Source: Gordonia sp. (in: high G+C Gram-positive bacteria)
Lineage (GTDB): Bacteria; Actinomycetota; Actinomycetes; Mycobacteriales; Mycobacteriaceae
Direction of reading: 5' to 3'
Length of the DNA stretch: 64,000 nucleotides
NCBI RefSeq assembly: GCF_020438995.1
Contig: NZ_JAGQTN010000312.1
Span: 33,089 to 97,088 of the forward strand
In this document: piece after piece, positions 37,853 to 46,384 of the stretch
Position numbering within the stretch: position 1 is the first letter of the stretch
Layout of the letters: the number at the start of each line of letters is the position of its first letter
Notes under the pieces: model-generated
Told to the model about the DNA's origin: nothing
What the model saw: the letters and a program-made list of their open reading frames with translations, nothing else
The model's database searches: none
Translations under genes and position numbers: made by a program

Positions 37853-40507
37853 GTGAGCAATCGTGAAGCACAGGGCGCCGACGCGTCCGCACTGCCGAAG
37901 TCGTGGGACCCCGCCGAACACGAAGCCGGGTTGTATCAGGGCTGGGTAGACGCGGGGTACTTCACCGCCGACGCGGCGAGCGACAAACCTCCGTTCACGA
38001 TCGTCATCCCGCCGCCTAACGTCAACGGTTCGCTGCACATGGGGCACGCCTACGAGCATGTGCTGATGGATGCGTTGTCCCGGCGCAAACGCATGCAGGG
38101 CTACGAAGTGTTGTGGCTGCCCGGTATGGACCACGCCGCGATCGCCATGCAGACGATGGTCGAACGCAAGCTGGCCGCCGAGGGCAAGACCCGCGACGAC
38201 CTGGGCCGTGAGGCGTTCATCGAACGCGTGTGGCAGGAGAAGGCCGAGATCTCCGGCAACATCGGTGAACAGATGCGCCGCCTGGGTGACGGCGTCGACT
38301 GGACGCGCGAACGCTTCACCATGGACGAGGGACTCTCGCGCGCGGTGCACACCGTGTTCAAGAAGATGTTCGACGACGGCCTCATCTACCAGGCCGAGCG
38401 CCTGGTCAACTGGTCGCCGGTGCTGCAGACCGCGATCAGCGACATCGAGGTGTCCTACGCCGACGTCGAGGGCGAGCTGGTCAGCTTCCGGTACGGTTCC
38501 CTCGACGACGCGCAGCCGCACATCGTGGTGGCCACGACCCGGCTGGAGACGATGCTCGGCGACACCGCGATTGCCGTGCACCCCGACGACGAACGCTATG
38601 CACATCTCGTGGGCACCGAACTGCCGCACCCGTTCCTCGACCGCAGCATCCCGATCGTCGCCGACGACTACGTGGACCCCGAATTCGGTTCGGGCGCGGT
38701 CAAGATCACCCCTGCACACGACCCCAACGACTTCGCGCTCGGGCAGCGGCACAACCTGCCGATGCCGACGATCATGGACGCGACCGCCCGGATCGACGGA
38801 ACTGGAACGCAATTCGACGGCATGGACCGCTTCGAGGCGCGGGTCAAGGTGCGCGAGGCGCTCGCCGAGCAGGGGCGCATCGTCAAGGAGGTGCGGCCGT
38901 ACCTGCACAGTGTCGGACACTCCGAACGTACCGGTGAGCCGATTGAGCCACGCCTGTCGATGCAGTGGTGGGTCAAGGTCGACTCCCTGGCCAAGACCGC
39001 CGGCGATGCCGTACGCGACGGCGACACCGTCATCTACCCCAAGTCGATGGAACCGCGCTGGTTCGGCTGGGTCGACGACATGCACGACTGGTGCATCTCG
39101 CGGCAGCTGTGGTGGGGGCACCGCATCCCGATCTGGTATGGCCCGGGCGGCGAGGTGGTCTGCGCCGGACCCGACGAACAGGCACCCGAGGGCTACACGC
39201 AGGAGACCGATGTCCTGGACACCTGGTTCTCCTCGGGTCTGTGGCCGTTCTCCACCCTCGGCTGGCCCGACAACACCGCCGACCTCGAAAAGTTCTATCC
39301 CACTTCGGTTCTGGTCACCGGCTACGACATCCTGTTCTTCTGGGTGGCGCGGATGATGATGTTCGGCACGTACGTCGGCAAGGATCTGGGCGGTGACAAG
39401 AAGGTACCGTTCACCAACCTGTTCCTACACGGCCTGGTCCGCGACGAATTCGGCCGCAAGATGTCCAAATCCAAGGGCAACGGCATCGACCCGCTGGACT
39501 GGGTACAGCGGTTCGGCGCCGACGCGCTGCGTTTCACCCTGGCGCGTGGAGCCAACCCGGGTGCCGATATCTCCGTCGGCGAGGACCACGCGTCGTCGTC
39601 GCGCAATTTCGCGACCAAGCTGTACAACGCCACCAAGTTCGCGCTCATGAACGGTGCCCGGGTCGGTGACCTGCCCGAACGCGAATCGCTGACCAAGGTG
39701 GACCGCTGGATCCTGGACCGGCTCGACCAGGTGGTCGCTGAGGCAGACGCCGGATTCGAGGCGTACGAGTTCTCCAAGGCGTGTGAGGCGCTGTACCACT
39801 TCGCGTGGGACGAGTTCTGCGACTGGTACCTCGAACTGACCAAGGTGCAGTTCGCCGAGAACGACGTGGAACGTTCGCACGCAACGTCATTGGTGCTCGG
39901 TCACGTGCTCGACAAGCTGCTGCGCACACTGTCGCCGGTGATGCCGTTCGTCACCGAGGTGCTGTGGAAGTCGCTGACCGGCGGCGACTCCCTGGTGATC
40001 GCACCGTGGCCGGTGGTCTCGGCCGAAGAGGCCGACGCCGACGCGGCACGTCAGGTCGCCGACCTGCAGGCGCTGATCACCGAGATCCGCCGGTTCCGCA
40101 GCGACCAGGGCCTCAAACCGGGCCAGCGGGTGGCCGCCGAACTCGACGGTCTCGACGACGCGGGCATCGTCTCGCTACGTCCGTACGTCGACTCCCTGGC
40201 CCGGCTCAACTCCGCCGGCGAAGGCTTCGCAGCCACCGCGACCGTCGAGGTGCGGTTGTCGTCGGCGACGGTGACCGTGCGCATCGACACCTCCGGGACC
40301 GTCGACGTGGAGGCCGAACGCAAACGCATCGCCAAGGACCTGGCCGCCGCCGAGAAGGAACTGGCGCAGACCGCGGCCAAACTCGGCAACGACCAGTTCC
40401 TGTCGAAGGCTCCGGAGGCAGTGCGAGCGAAGATCACCGAACGCAACAAGGTGGCCACCGACGAGGTTGCCCGGCTCAAGGCAAAGCTGGAAGGGCTCGG
40501 CGGGTGA
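37853..40507 (+). CDS. valS: Valyl-tRNA synthetase
   Basis: An 884-aa class Ia aminoacyl-tRNA synthetase charging tRNA-Val. The HIGH signature is [16 protein letters not shown] (about 50-65) and the KMSKS loop is [18 protein letters not shown] (about 535). The editing (CP1) domain lies between ([17 protein letters not shown]...), and the C-terminal coiled coil (about 815-884) is the ValRS arm. GTG 37853 stands 6 nt after a -10 box. It overlaps folC by 4 bp, the Mtb order Rv2448c-Rv2447c. Confidence 0.96.
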   Translation: MSNREAQGADASALPKSWDPAEHEAGLYQGWVDAGYFTADAASDKPPFTIVIPPPNVNGSLHMGHAYEHVLMDALSRRKRMQGYEVLWLPGMDHAAIAMQTMVERKLAAEGKTRDDLGREAFIERVWQEKAEISGNIGEQMRRLGDGVDWTRERFTMDEGLSRAVHTVFKKMFDDGLIYQAERLVNWSPVLQTAISDIEVSYADVEGELVSFRYGSLDDAQPHIVVATTRLETMLGDTAIAVHPDDERYAHLVGTELPHPFLDRSIPIVADDYVDPEFGSGAVKITPAHDPNDFALGQRHNLPMPTIMDATARIDGTGTQFDGMDRFEARVKVREALAEQGRIVKEVRPYLHSVGHSERTGEPIEPRLSMQWWVKVDSLAKTAGDAVRDGDTVIYPKSMEPRWFGWVDDMHDWCISRQLWWGHRIPIWYGPGGEVVCAGPDEQAPEGYTQETDVLDTWFSSGLWPFSTLGWPDNTADLEKFYPTSVLVTGYDILFFWVARMMMFGTYVGKDLGGDKKVPFTNLFLHGLVRDEFGRKMSKSKGNGIDPLDWVQRFGADALRFTLARGANPGADISVGEDHASSSRNFATKLYNATKFALMNGARVGDLPERESLTKVDRWILDRLDQVVAEADAGFEAYEFSKACEALYHFAWDEFCDWYLELTKVQFAENDVERSHATSLVLGHVLDKLLRTLSPVMPFVTEVLWKSLTGGDSLVIAPWPVVSAEEADADAARQVADLQALITEIRRFRSDQGLKPGQRVAAELDGLDDAGIVSLRPYVDSLARLNSAGEGFAATATVEVRLSSATVTVRIDTSGTVDVEAERKRIAKDLAAAEKELAQTAAKLGNDQFLSKAPEAVRAKITERNKVATDEVARLKAKLEGLGG

Positions 40508-42066
40508 GCGATCCGCAGGATCCGGGCGCACCGGAGGCCGACGAGATCGACCTGGCGCACCTGGCGTTCGAGGGCGCTGTCGGGGCCGTCGAACCTGGGT
40601 TGACTGCGCGGCCCGGGGGACCGGTGCACCCGCTCGACGACGAGGGTCCGGCAGATCCGTCGGCCTTCACCACCGACATCAGTGCCGATCTGGCGGAACT
40701 GGCCGAGGTGGAGGCCGAACTCGACACCCGCTGGCCCGAGACCAAGATCGAACCGTCGCTGACGCGCATCTCGACGCTGATGGATCTGCTGGGCTCACCG
40801 CAGCTCACATATCCGTCGATCCACATCGCGGGTACCAATGGCAAGACGTCGGTGACGCGGATGATCGACGCCCTGCTCGTCGCGCTGCACCGGCGCACCG
40901 GCCGCATCACCAGCCCGCATCTGCAACTGGTGACCGAACGGATCTCGATCGACGGCACGCCGATCGCACCGCGCACCTACATCGACACCTACCGCGAGCT
41001 GGAGCCCTACATCACGATGGTCGACGACTCGTCGACTGCCGCCGGCGGACCGCGGATGAGCAAGTTCGAGGTGCTCACCGCGATGGCGTACGCGGCGTTC
41101 GCGGAGGCGCCGGTGGACGTGGCGGTGGTGGAGACCGGCATGGGCGGCCGTTGGGACGCCACCAACGTGATCGACTCGCAGGTGCGGGTGATCACCCCGA
41201 TCGCGCTGGACCACGCAGACTATCTCGGCGACACACTCGCCGCGATCGCGGGCGAGAAGGCCGGGATCATCACGCCGCGCAAGGGTGACGACTTCCTCGC
41301 GCAGGATCCGGTCGCGGTGATCGCGCCGCAGGATCCCGCGGTCATGGACGTGCTGCTGCTTCAAGCTGTGGAGTCGGAAACCATTGTGGCGCGCCAGAAC
41401 TCGGAGTTCGCCGTGCTGGAATCGCGGCTGGCGGTGGGTGGTCAGCTGCTCACCCTGCAAGGTTTGGGCGGGGTGTACGAGGAGATCTTCCTGCCGCTGC
41501 ACGGCGCGCACCAGGCCGCCAACGCCGCCCTTGCGCTCGCCGCCGTCGAGGCGTTCTTCGGGGCCGGTGCCGAGCGTCAACTCGACATCGACGCCGTGCG
41601 GGCGGGATTCGCCGCGGTATCGAGTCCCGGGAGGCTCGAACGGGTGCGTTCGGCGCCGAGCGTCTTCGTCGATGCCGCGCACAACCCGCACGGGGCAACC
41701 GCCCTGGCCAACGCACTGGCCGAGGAGTTCGACTTCCGGCGGCTGGTCGGGGTGATCGGAGTGCTCGGGGACAAGGATGCAGAAGGACTGCTCGAAGCCC
41801 TCGAACCGGTCCTCGATCACGTAGTCGTCACCAACAACGGCTCTCCTCGAGCACTCGAGACCGAGACACTCGCAGAGATCGCGCGCGCGGTGTTCGGCGA
41901 GGACCGGGTCACCGTAGAACCATTTCTGCCCGACGCCGTCGAGGCGGCGATCGGCCTGGCCGAGGAATCCGAGGGACAGCCGGTTGCTGGTGCGGGTGTG
42001 GTGATCACCGGTTCGGTGGTCACCGCAGGCGCCGCACGCGGCCTGTTCGGTAAGGAACCATCATGA
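40504..42066 (+). CDS. folC: Folylpolyglutamate synthase / dihydrofolate synthase
   Basis: A 520-aa Mur-ligase-family enzyme that adds glutamate to folates, and probably also to dihydropteroate. The ATP loop [15 protein letters not shown] (about residue 110), the [14 protein letters not shown] segment and the C-terminal Rossmann domain ([12 protein letters not shown]...) are intact. The first 65 residues are an acidic extension not needed by the fold. GTG 40504 overlaps the valS stop (GTGA), and the DUF4233 gene overlaps its own stop (ATGA), so the three are one translationally coupled operon. Confidence 0.94.
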   Translation: MSDPQDPGAPEADEIDLAHLAFEGAVGAVEPGLTARPGGPVHPLDDEGPADPSAFTTDISADLAELAEVEAELDTRWPETKIEPSLTRISTLMDLLGSPQLTYPSIHIAGTNGKTSVTRMIDALLVALHRRTGRITSPHLQLVTERISIDGTPIAPRTYIDTYRELEPYITMVDDSSTAAGGPRMSKFEVLTAMAYAAFAEAPVDVAVVETGMGGRWDATNVIDSQVRVITPIALDHADYLGDTLAAIAGEKAGIITPRKGDDFLAQDPVAVIAPQDPAVMDVLLLQAVESETIVARQNSEFAVLESRLAVGGQLLTLQGLGGVYEEIFLPLHGAHQAANAALALAAVEAFFGAGAERQLDIDAVRAGFAAVSSPGRLERVRSAPSVFVDAAHNPHGATALANALAEEFDFRRLVGVIGVLGDKDAEGLLEALEPVLDHVVVTNNGSPRALETETLAEIARAVFGEDRVTVEPFLPDAVEAAIGLAEESEGQPVAGAGVVITGSVVTAGAARGLFGKEPS

Positions 42067-42476
42067 GTGAGAACACCGCCGCACCGCGTTTCACACCGCC
42101 GACCGTCGACCCCTGGAAGGGACTGCGTGGGGTGATGGCCGGAACGCTGATCCTTGAACTGATCGTGGTCCTGCTGTGCCTGCCGGTGGTGTGGAAGATC
42201 GGTGGCGGACTGACCTGGATCTCCGGTGGCTACCTGGGGCTGATCGCGGTGGCGATGGTGCTGGCCTGCGGCATGCAGGGACGCCCCTACGCGCTGCAGC
42301 TCGATCTCGCGCTGCAGGTCGCGATCATCGTCGGGGGTGTTTTTCACTGGTCGATCGCGGTCATCGGCGTGGTGTTCCTGAGCGTTTGGCTCTACATCGG
42401 CTACATCAAACGCGACATTCAGCAACGTATCGACGAGGGTCGGCTAGCGGGTCAGCGCCCCATCGACGAGATATAG
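42063..42476 (+). CDS. DUF4233 small membrane protein
   Basis: A 137-aa inner-membrane protein with four predicted helices (starting about residues 23, 48, 70 and 90) and a short charged C-terminal tail. It matches the actinobacterial DUF4233 family, which lies directly after folC (Rv2446c). Translation is coupled to folC through ATGA. Function unknown; constant linkage to folC suggests a role near folate or envelope metabolism, without direct evidence. Confidence 0.85.
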   Translation: MSENTAAPRFTPPTVDPWKGLRGVMAGTLILELIVVLLCLPVVWKIGGGLTWISGGYLGLIAVAMVLACGMQGRPYALQLDLALQVAIIVGGVFHWSIAVIGVVFLSVWLYIGYIKRDIQQRIDEGRLAGQRPIDEI

Positions 42477-42621
42477 TTCTCCAACGTTCATCGCACGGTT
42501 CGGGACCTGCAAGACCTGTTGCCGGAACGTTACGCGTGACGGTCGTCATCTCCGGCGGAAACTGTGACAATGGCTGTTGGTGTGAGCAACCTGGCGCACC
42601 TGTATACGTCTGAGGGGAATC

Positions 42622-43113
42622 TTGTCTGTCACAACACGTCGACTGTCCGCTGTCAAGAAGCGTGCGGCGCTGATCGCCGGGGCGATGGTCGCCGCCGGGC
42701 TCATTGCCGCCGGAGGCGGTGCGGCGCACGCCACACCCGCCGATCCCGGCCCTGGAACTGCGAGCACCGCGGGGAACCAGTCCGGTAACCTACCCCCGGC
42801 CGAGCCTGACTACACCGCGATCCTCAAGCCCGGACCGCCCATCGAGTTGTCGAACTCCGAGTATGGATTCATCGCCACCCATGAGGTGACCAAGCAGCTG
42901 GATCGCGTCAATGTGGTCGGCGGTATCGCCGGACTTCCCGTGCCACCTCAATACCGGGCGGCCAACGACGGACTGGCCTTGCAGTTCGGCCGTGCCCTCG
43001 ATGGTGCGCTGAGCACACCAGGAGGATGTATCCAGATGGTGATCTCGCGGGGACATGCCGGCAGTCTGTTCGACTACGGCCTGTTTGCCGTGGAGGGCCA
43101 GTACTGCAACTGA
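42622..43113 (+). CDS. Secreted protein of unknown function, TTG start
   Basis: A 163-aa exported protein. A basic n-region (TTRRLSAVKKR), a hydrophobic core and AAHATP cleavage site form a Sec signal peptide. A Pro/Gly-rich linker follows, then a compact domain of about 110 residues with two cysteines near the C-terminus (GGCIQM and QYCN) that could form a disulfide. TTG 42622 is the only start that keeps the whole signal peptide, and GAGGGG lies just before it. I do not recognise the family. It resembles small secreted unknowns of Mycobacteriales. Confidence 0.75.
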   Translation: MSVTTRRLSAVKKRAALIAGAMVAAGLIAAGGGAAHATPADPGPGTASTAGNQSGNLPPAEPDYTAILKPGPPIELSNSEYGFIATHEVTKQLDRVNVVGGIAGLPVPPQYRAANDGLALQFGRALDGALSTPGGCIQMVISRGHAGSLFDYGLFAVEGQYCN

Positions 43114-43149
43114 CGTAGTTCGGCCACGCACCACATTTCAGGGGACGAC

Positions 43150-43187
43150 GACGCGCCTGATCGGGGATGACCCCGGTCAGGCGCGTC
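43150..43187. terminator. Terminator between the secreted protein and amidohydrolase genes
   Basis: A 17-bp stem (43150-43166 with 43171-43187, one G-U) and an ATGA tetraloop between convergent genes. Confidence 0.85.
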
Positions 43188-43206
43188 CGGTTTCAGCCGT
43201 CGGCCG

Positions 43207-44496
43207 TCAGCCCTTCGCCGCGGCGATCGCGAGGTCCGATTCGGCCTTTTTCTTGGCCTCGTACATCTTCTTCCACTCCGCGCGCGGCCGGACGGTGGTG
43301 TCGACGTCGGTGGCCAGTGCACGCAGGGCGCCCACCCGGGACTCGTCCTTGGTCTTGAGGGTGAACGGATCCCAGTTGAAGAACTTCGCGGAGTTCTCCC
43401 AGGTGATCTGGTCGATCTCGGCGTCGGTGGCACCGGCGGCATTGAACTCTGCGAGGACCTTCTCCGGTGCGTCCGGCCAGAAGCAGTCCGAATGCGGGTA
43501 GTCGCATTCCCAGGCGATGTTGTTCATGCCGACGTCGTGCCGGTTCTTGATGGCCGTCTTGTCGGTCACGTAGCACGCCAGGACGCGGTCCCGGAACACC
43601 TCGCTCGGCAGTCGGTCGCCGAAGTCGTTGTTCAGCCACTTCTGGTTGAGGTAGTGCCGGTCGGCGCGGTCGAGGAAGAACGGGATCCAGCCGACGCCAC
43701 CCTCGGAGAACGCGAACTTGAGGGTGGGGAACGCACGCATCACGGGTCCGAACAGCAGATCCTGAGCCGCGATCACCGAGATCTGTGTGGCCAGCACCAT
43801 CAGGTTGTCGATGGGTGCGTCCCTGGCCAGCCGCAGCACGCCGAACCCGGAGCCGATGTGCAGGCACATCACCATGTCGTTCTCGACGAGTGCCTGGAAC
43901 ACCGGCCCCCAGTAGTCGATGTCGTGGTAGCTGGGCAGCTTCTCCAGGTGGGGGAGTTCGGGCATGGTGACCGCGCGTGCGCCCTTCTTGGCGACGCGAT
44001 GGATCTCCTTGACCATTCCCTCGACGTTCCAGGTGGGCAGCAGTGCCAGCGGGATGAAGCGGTCGGGATGCGCTCCGGCCCACTCGTCGATGTGCCAGTC
44101 GTTGTACGCCGACACCATGATCAGTGTGACCGGGTCCTGATACTGGTTCAGGTGGCGCGCGGAGAAGCCGGTAAAGGTGGGAAAGCACATCGAGGCGAGC
44201 ACACCGTTGCGGTTCATGTCGCGTACGCGTTCGTTGACGTCGTACACGCCCGGACGCATCTCCGCGTAGCCGGCCGGGTCGTAGGCCCACTCCTCCGGGG
44301 GCCACGTGACCACGGCGTTCAGGCCGCTGGTACCGGTCACCTTGCCCTGATAGAACCACTGCTCGATGCCCTTGTCATCGAAGATCACCCGCGGCGCCTC
44401 GTCCATGTACTTCTGCGGGACGTGCCGGGCGAACATGTCGTGGGGTTCCACGACGTGGTCGTCGATGCTGATCAGGATCATGTCGTCGACATTCAT
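43207..44496 (-). CDS. Amidohydrolase-2 family (ACMSD-like) metal-dependent hydrolase
   Basis: A 429-aa TIM-barrel protein of the amidohydrolase-2 superfamily, which holds decarboxylases and hydrolases acting on small aromatic or carbonyl substrates. The metal site begins with ISIDDHVVEP near residue 10 (DxH in place of the usual HxH). It continues with CLHIGSG at mid-protein and has the catalytic Asp in CDYPHSDCFWP near residue 345. ATG 44496 follows AAAGAGGA. It is divergent from an AraC regulator 84 bp away that probably controls it. The substrate is unknown. The pair interrupts the folC-ndk order. Confidence 0.85.
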   Translation of the reverse strand: MNVDDMILISIDDHVVEPHDMFARHVPQKYMDEAPRVIFDDKGIEQWFYQGKVTGTSGLNAVVTWPPEEWAYDPAGYAEMRPGVYDVNERVRDMNRNGVLASMCFPTFTGFSARHLNQYQDPVTLIMVSAYNDWHIDEWAGAHPDRFIPLALLPTWNVEGMVKEIHRVAKKGARAVTMPELPHLEKLPSYHDIDYWGPVFQALVENDMVMCLHIGSGFGVLRLARDAPIDNLMVLATQISVIAAQDLLFGPVMRAFPTLKFAFSEGGVGWIPFFLDRADRHYLNQKWLNNDFGDRLPSEVFRDRVLACYVTDKTAIKNRHDVGMNNIAWECDYPHSDCFWPDAPEKVLAEFNAAGATDAEIDQITWENSAKFFNWDPFTLKTKDESRVGALRALATDVDTTVRPRAEWKKMYEAKKKAESDLAIAAAKG

Positions 44497-44566
44497 GGGA
44501 CTGTGTCCTCTTTCGGAGCTGTGTTGCGGTCAGAAACCGGGCCGTGAATATGTCCTGTTTCACTTG

Positions 44567-44580
44567 TACAGTGGATTCCC
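44567..44580 (+). promoter_or_regulatory. Leaderless-type -10 box of the AraC gene
   Basis: TACAGT (44567-44572) lies 8 nt before GTG 44581, in the 84-bp divergent region shared with the amidohydrolase gene. Confidence 0.4.
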
Positions 44581-45426
44581 GTGACCATCTCTGCGCGATC
44601 GGACAGTGATTTAGCACTTTCGGCCAGACAGGTGCAGTGGGTGCCGATGAAGGGCCGGGGGACCGCCTCGGCGGGCAGCTACGCCTACGACGGCGGTGCC
44701 CTGGTCACCGGGTGGCACTCGCACGAGGTACACCAGATCGAATACGCGATCGGTGGCGTCGTCGAGGTCGAAACACCGGCCGGCTACTATCTGGTGCCGC
44801 CGCAGCAGGCCATCTGGTTGCCGGCGGGCCTCGAACACGACACCCATCTCAAGGGGGACGTCACCACCCTGTCGGTGCTCTTCGAACCCGAACTGATCAG
44901 CGGCCACGGCGATCGTGCCCGCATCCTGGCAGTCTCGCCGCTGATGCGCGAGATGCTCGTCTACTCATTGCGCTGGCCGTTCGCCGACAGCACCCCCGAT
45001 CCACGCTCGGAGCGGTTCTTCGGAACTCTCGCCGATCTCGTCGTCGACGCCCTCGCCGCCGAGACGCCGCTGCTGTTGCCGACCTCTGACGACCCGCTCG
45101 TGTCGGCCGCGATGCGCTACACCCGCGATCACCTGGCCACCGTCACCATCGAGGAAGTGAGCCGGGCGGTCGCAGTGTCCGAGCGCACGCTGCGCAGGAT
45201 GTTCACCGGCTCGGTGGGCATGTCGTGGCGCGACTACCTCACCAGCGCGCGGATGTTGAGGGCCATGACCCTGCTGGCCACTCGTGGGCAGTCGGTGAGC
45301 TCGACCGCCACAGCCGTCGGATTCGACAGCCAGGGGTCGTTCACCAGGGCATTCACCCAGTTCAGCGGTGAGACGCCGTCGTCGTACCGCAACCGGATCC
45401 ATCAGGACCCGGAGCCCGCGGGATAA
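44581..45426 (+). CDS. AraC-family transcriptional regulator with cupin sensor
   Basis: A 281-aa regulator. An N-terminal cupin-type effector domain (about 20-110, with HSHEVHQIEYAI and YYLVPPQQAIWLP) is followed by a C-terminal pair of HTH motifs. The first is VTIEEVSRAVAVSERTLRRM and the second SVSSTATAVGFDSQGSFTRA, ending in FxxxxGxTPSSYR form. Its place divergent to the amidohydrolase predicts that it activates that gene in response to a small hydrophobic or aromatic ligand. GTG 44581 has no ribosome site but follows a -10 box. Confidence 0.88.
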   Translation: MTISARSDSDLALSARQVQWVPMKGRGTASAGSYAYDGGALVTGWHSHEVHQIEYAIGGVVEVETPAGYYLVPPQQAIWLPAGLEHDTHLKGDVTTLSVLFEPELISGHGDRARILAVSPLMREMLVYSLRWPFADSTPDPRSERFFGTLADLVVDALAAETPLLLPTSDDPLVSAAMRYTRDHLATVTIEEVSRAVAVSERTLRRMFTGSVGMSWRDYLTSARMLRAMTLLATRGQSVSSTATAVGFDSQGSFTRAFTQFSGETPSSYRNRIHQDPEPAG

Positions 45427-45476
45427 TTCGGTCGCGCTGATCGGCCACTCGTTGCCACAGACAGCTCGGGAATCGT

Positions 45477-45488
45477 TACAGTGTTCGC
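45477..45488 (+). promoter_or_regulatory. Leaderless-type promoter of ndk
   Basis: TACAGT (45477-45482) precedes GTG 45489 by 6 nt; TTGCCA (45452-45457) is a possible -35 with a 19-nt spacer. The -10-to-start string is nearly identical to that of the copD/ctaG fusion. Confidence 0.5.
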
Positions 45489-45902
45489 GTGACTGAACGG
45501 ACTCTCGTACTCATCAAGCCCGACGGCGTGGCCCGCAACCTGGTCGGCGACATCATCGGACGTATCGAACGCAAAGGGCTGACGCTGGTCGCCCTCGAGC
45601 TCAAGCAGGTCAGCGACGAGCTGGCTCGCGGCCACTACGCCGAGCATGAGGGCAAGCCCTTCTTCGATTCGCTGCTCGAATTCATCACCTCCGGCCCGCT
45701 GGTCGCGGCAGTCGTCGAGGGACCGCGCGCGATCGCGGCCTGGCGCCAGATCGCCGGCGGCACCGACCCGGTCGAGAAGGCCGTTCCGGGAACCATTCGC
45801 GGCGACTTCGCGCTGGTCACGCAGGAGAACCTGGTTCACGGTTCCGATTCGCCCGAATCGGCCGAGCGTGAGATCGCACTCTGGTTCCCCGGCCTCGACT
45901 GA
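45489..45902 (+). CDS. ndk: Nucleoside diphosphate kinase
   Basis: A 137-aa enzyme that equilibrates nucleoside di- and triphosphates. It starts [16 protein letters not shown], and the nucleotide-binding residues are in place. The phosphorylated-His segment reads IRGDFA...[17 protein letters not shown], where the family NxxHGSD His is intact. Full length. The GTG follows a -10 box by 6 nt, so the transcript is probably leaderless. Order ndk-rne as in Rv2445c-Rv2444c. A hairpin follows. Confidence 0.96.
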   Translation: MTERTLVLIKPDGVARNLVGDIIGRIERKGLTLVALELKQVSDELARGHYAEHEGKPFFDSLLEFITSGPLVAAVVEGPRAIAAWRQIAGGTDPVEKAVPGTIRGDFALVTQENLVHGSDSPESAEREIALWFPGLD

Positions 45903-45945
45903 CCCGGCTCTCGGCTGACCTTGGCTCGAGGTGAATCACGGTGCT

Positions 45946-45976
45946 CGCGGCCTCAGGGCATTGCTCTGAGGCCGCG
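45946..45976 (+). terminator. Hairpin after ndk
   Basis: A 13-bp stem (45946-45958 with 45964-45976, one G-U) and a CATTG loop, 44 bp past the ndk stop; no T-tract. Confidence 0.6.
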
Positions 45977-46384
45977 GCCCGGCCCGGCCCAGCCCTCTAC
46001 GGCCGGTTCTCCGATCTTCTTGCGGTGTTCCGCGGCCCGCCCCCGGCGTTGCTCCCGTCGTTCGATGTAAATGCGCGTTGGTTACGGCAAACGGACCGGG
46101 GTGTGGGATACTCGGGAAAGTTACCGTCGACACACTTTGTTGACGGTGGCCGATGCCGGTCCGCTCGTCATCCCCACCGCGTACACGTCACATTCGTGCG
46201 CACGTGGTGGTGTGGATGTTCGACGCAGCCGGACATCACCCAGCAAGGCGCCACGTCCTCCCTCCGCTACCGCGGAACGGGCACCGGCGCGAAGACCACA
46301 TAACACCGGCCACGGCCGGGACACAGAGTTAGGCCCCCGCGTGGCCGCGTCAGCCCGACGCGCCCGGGGGCTCAAGGAGACTGA
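45977..46384 (+). promoter_or_regulatory. Long leader region of rne
   Basis: About 400 bp without a gene. GATACT at 46107-46112 with TTACGG about 19 nt upstream is a possible promoter, which would give a leader of about 265 nt. ACCGTC/GACGGT forms a small hairpin near 46122-46146. Just before the ribosome site AAGGAG (46374-46379) is a nested hairpin: outer arms 46333-46338 with 46366-46371, inner arms 46346-46351 with 46357-46362. RNase E genes are known to autoregulate through their 5' leaders in other bacteria. Whether this leader does so is inference. Confidence 0.45.
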
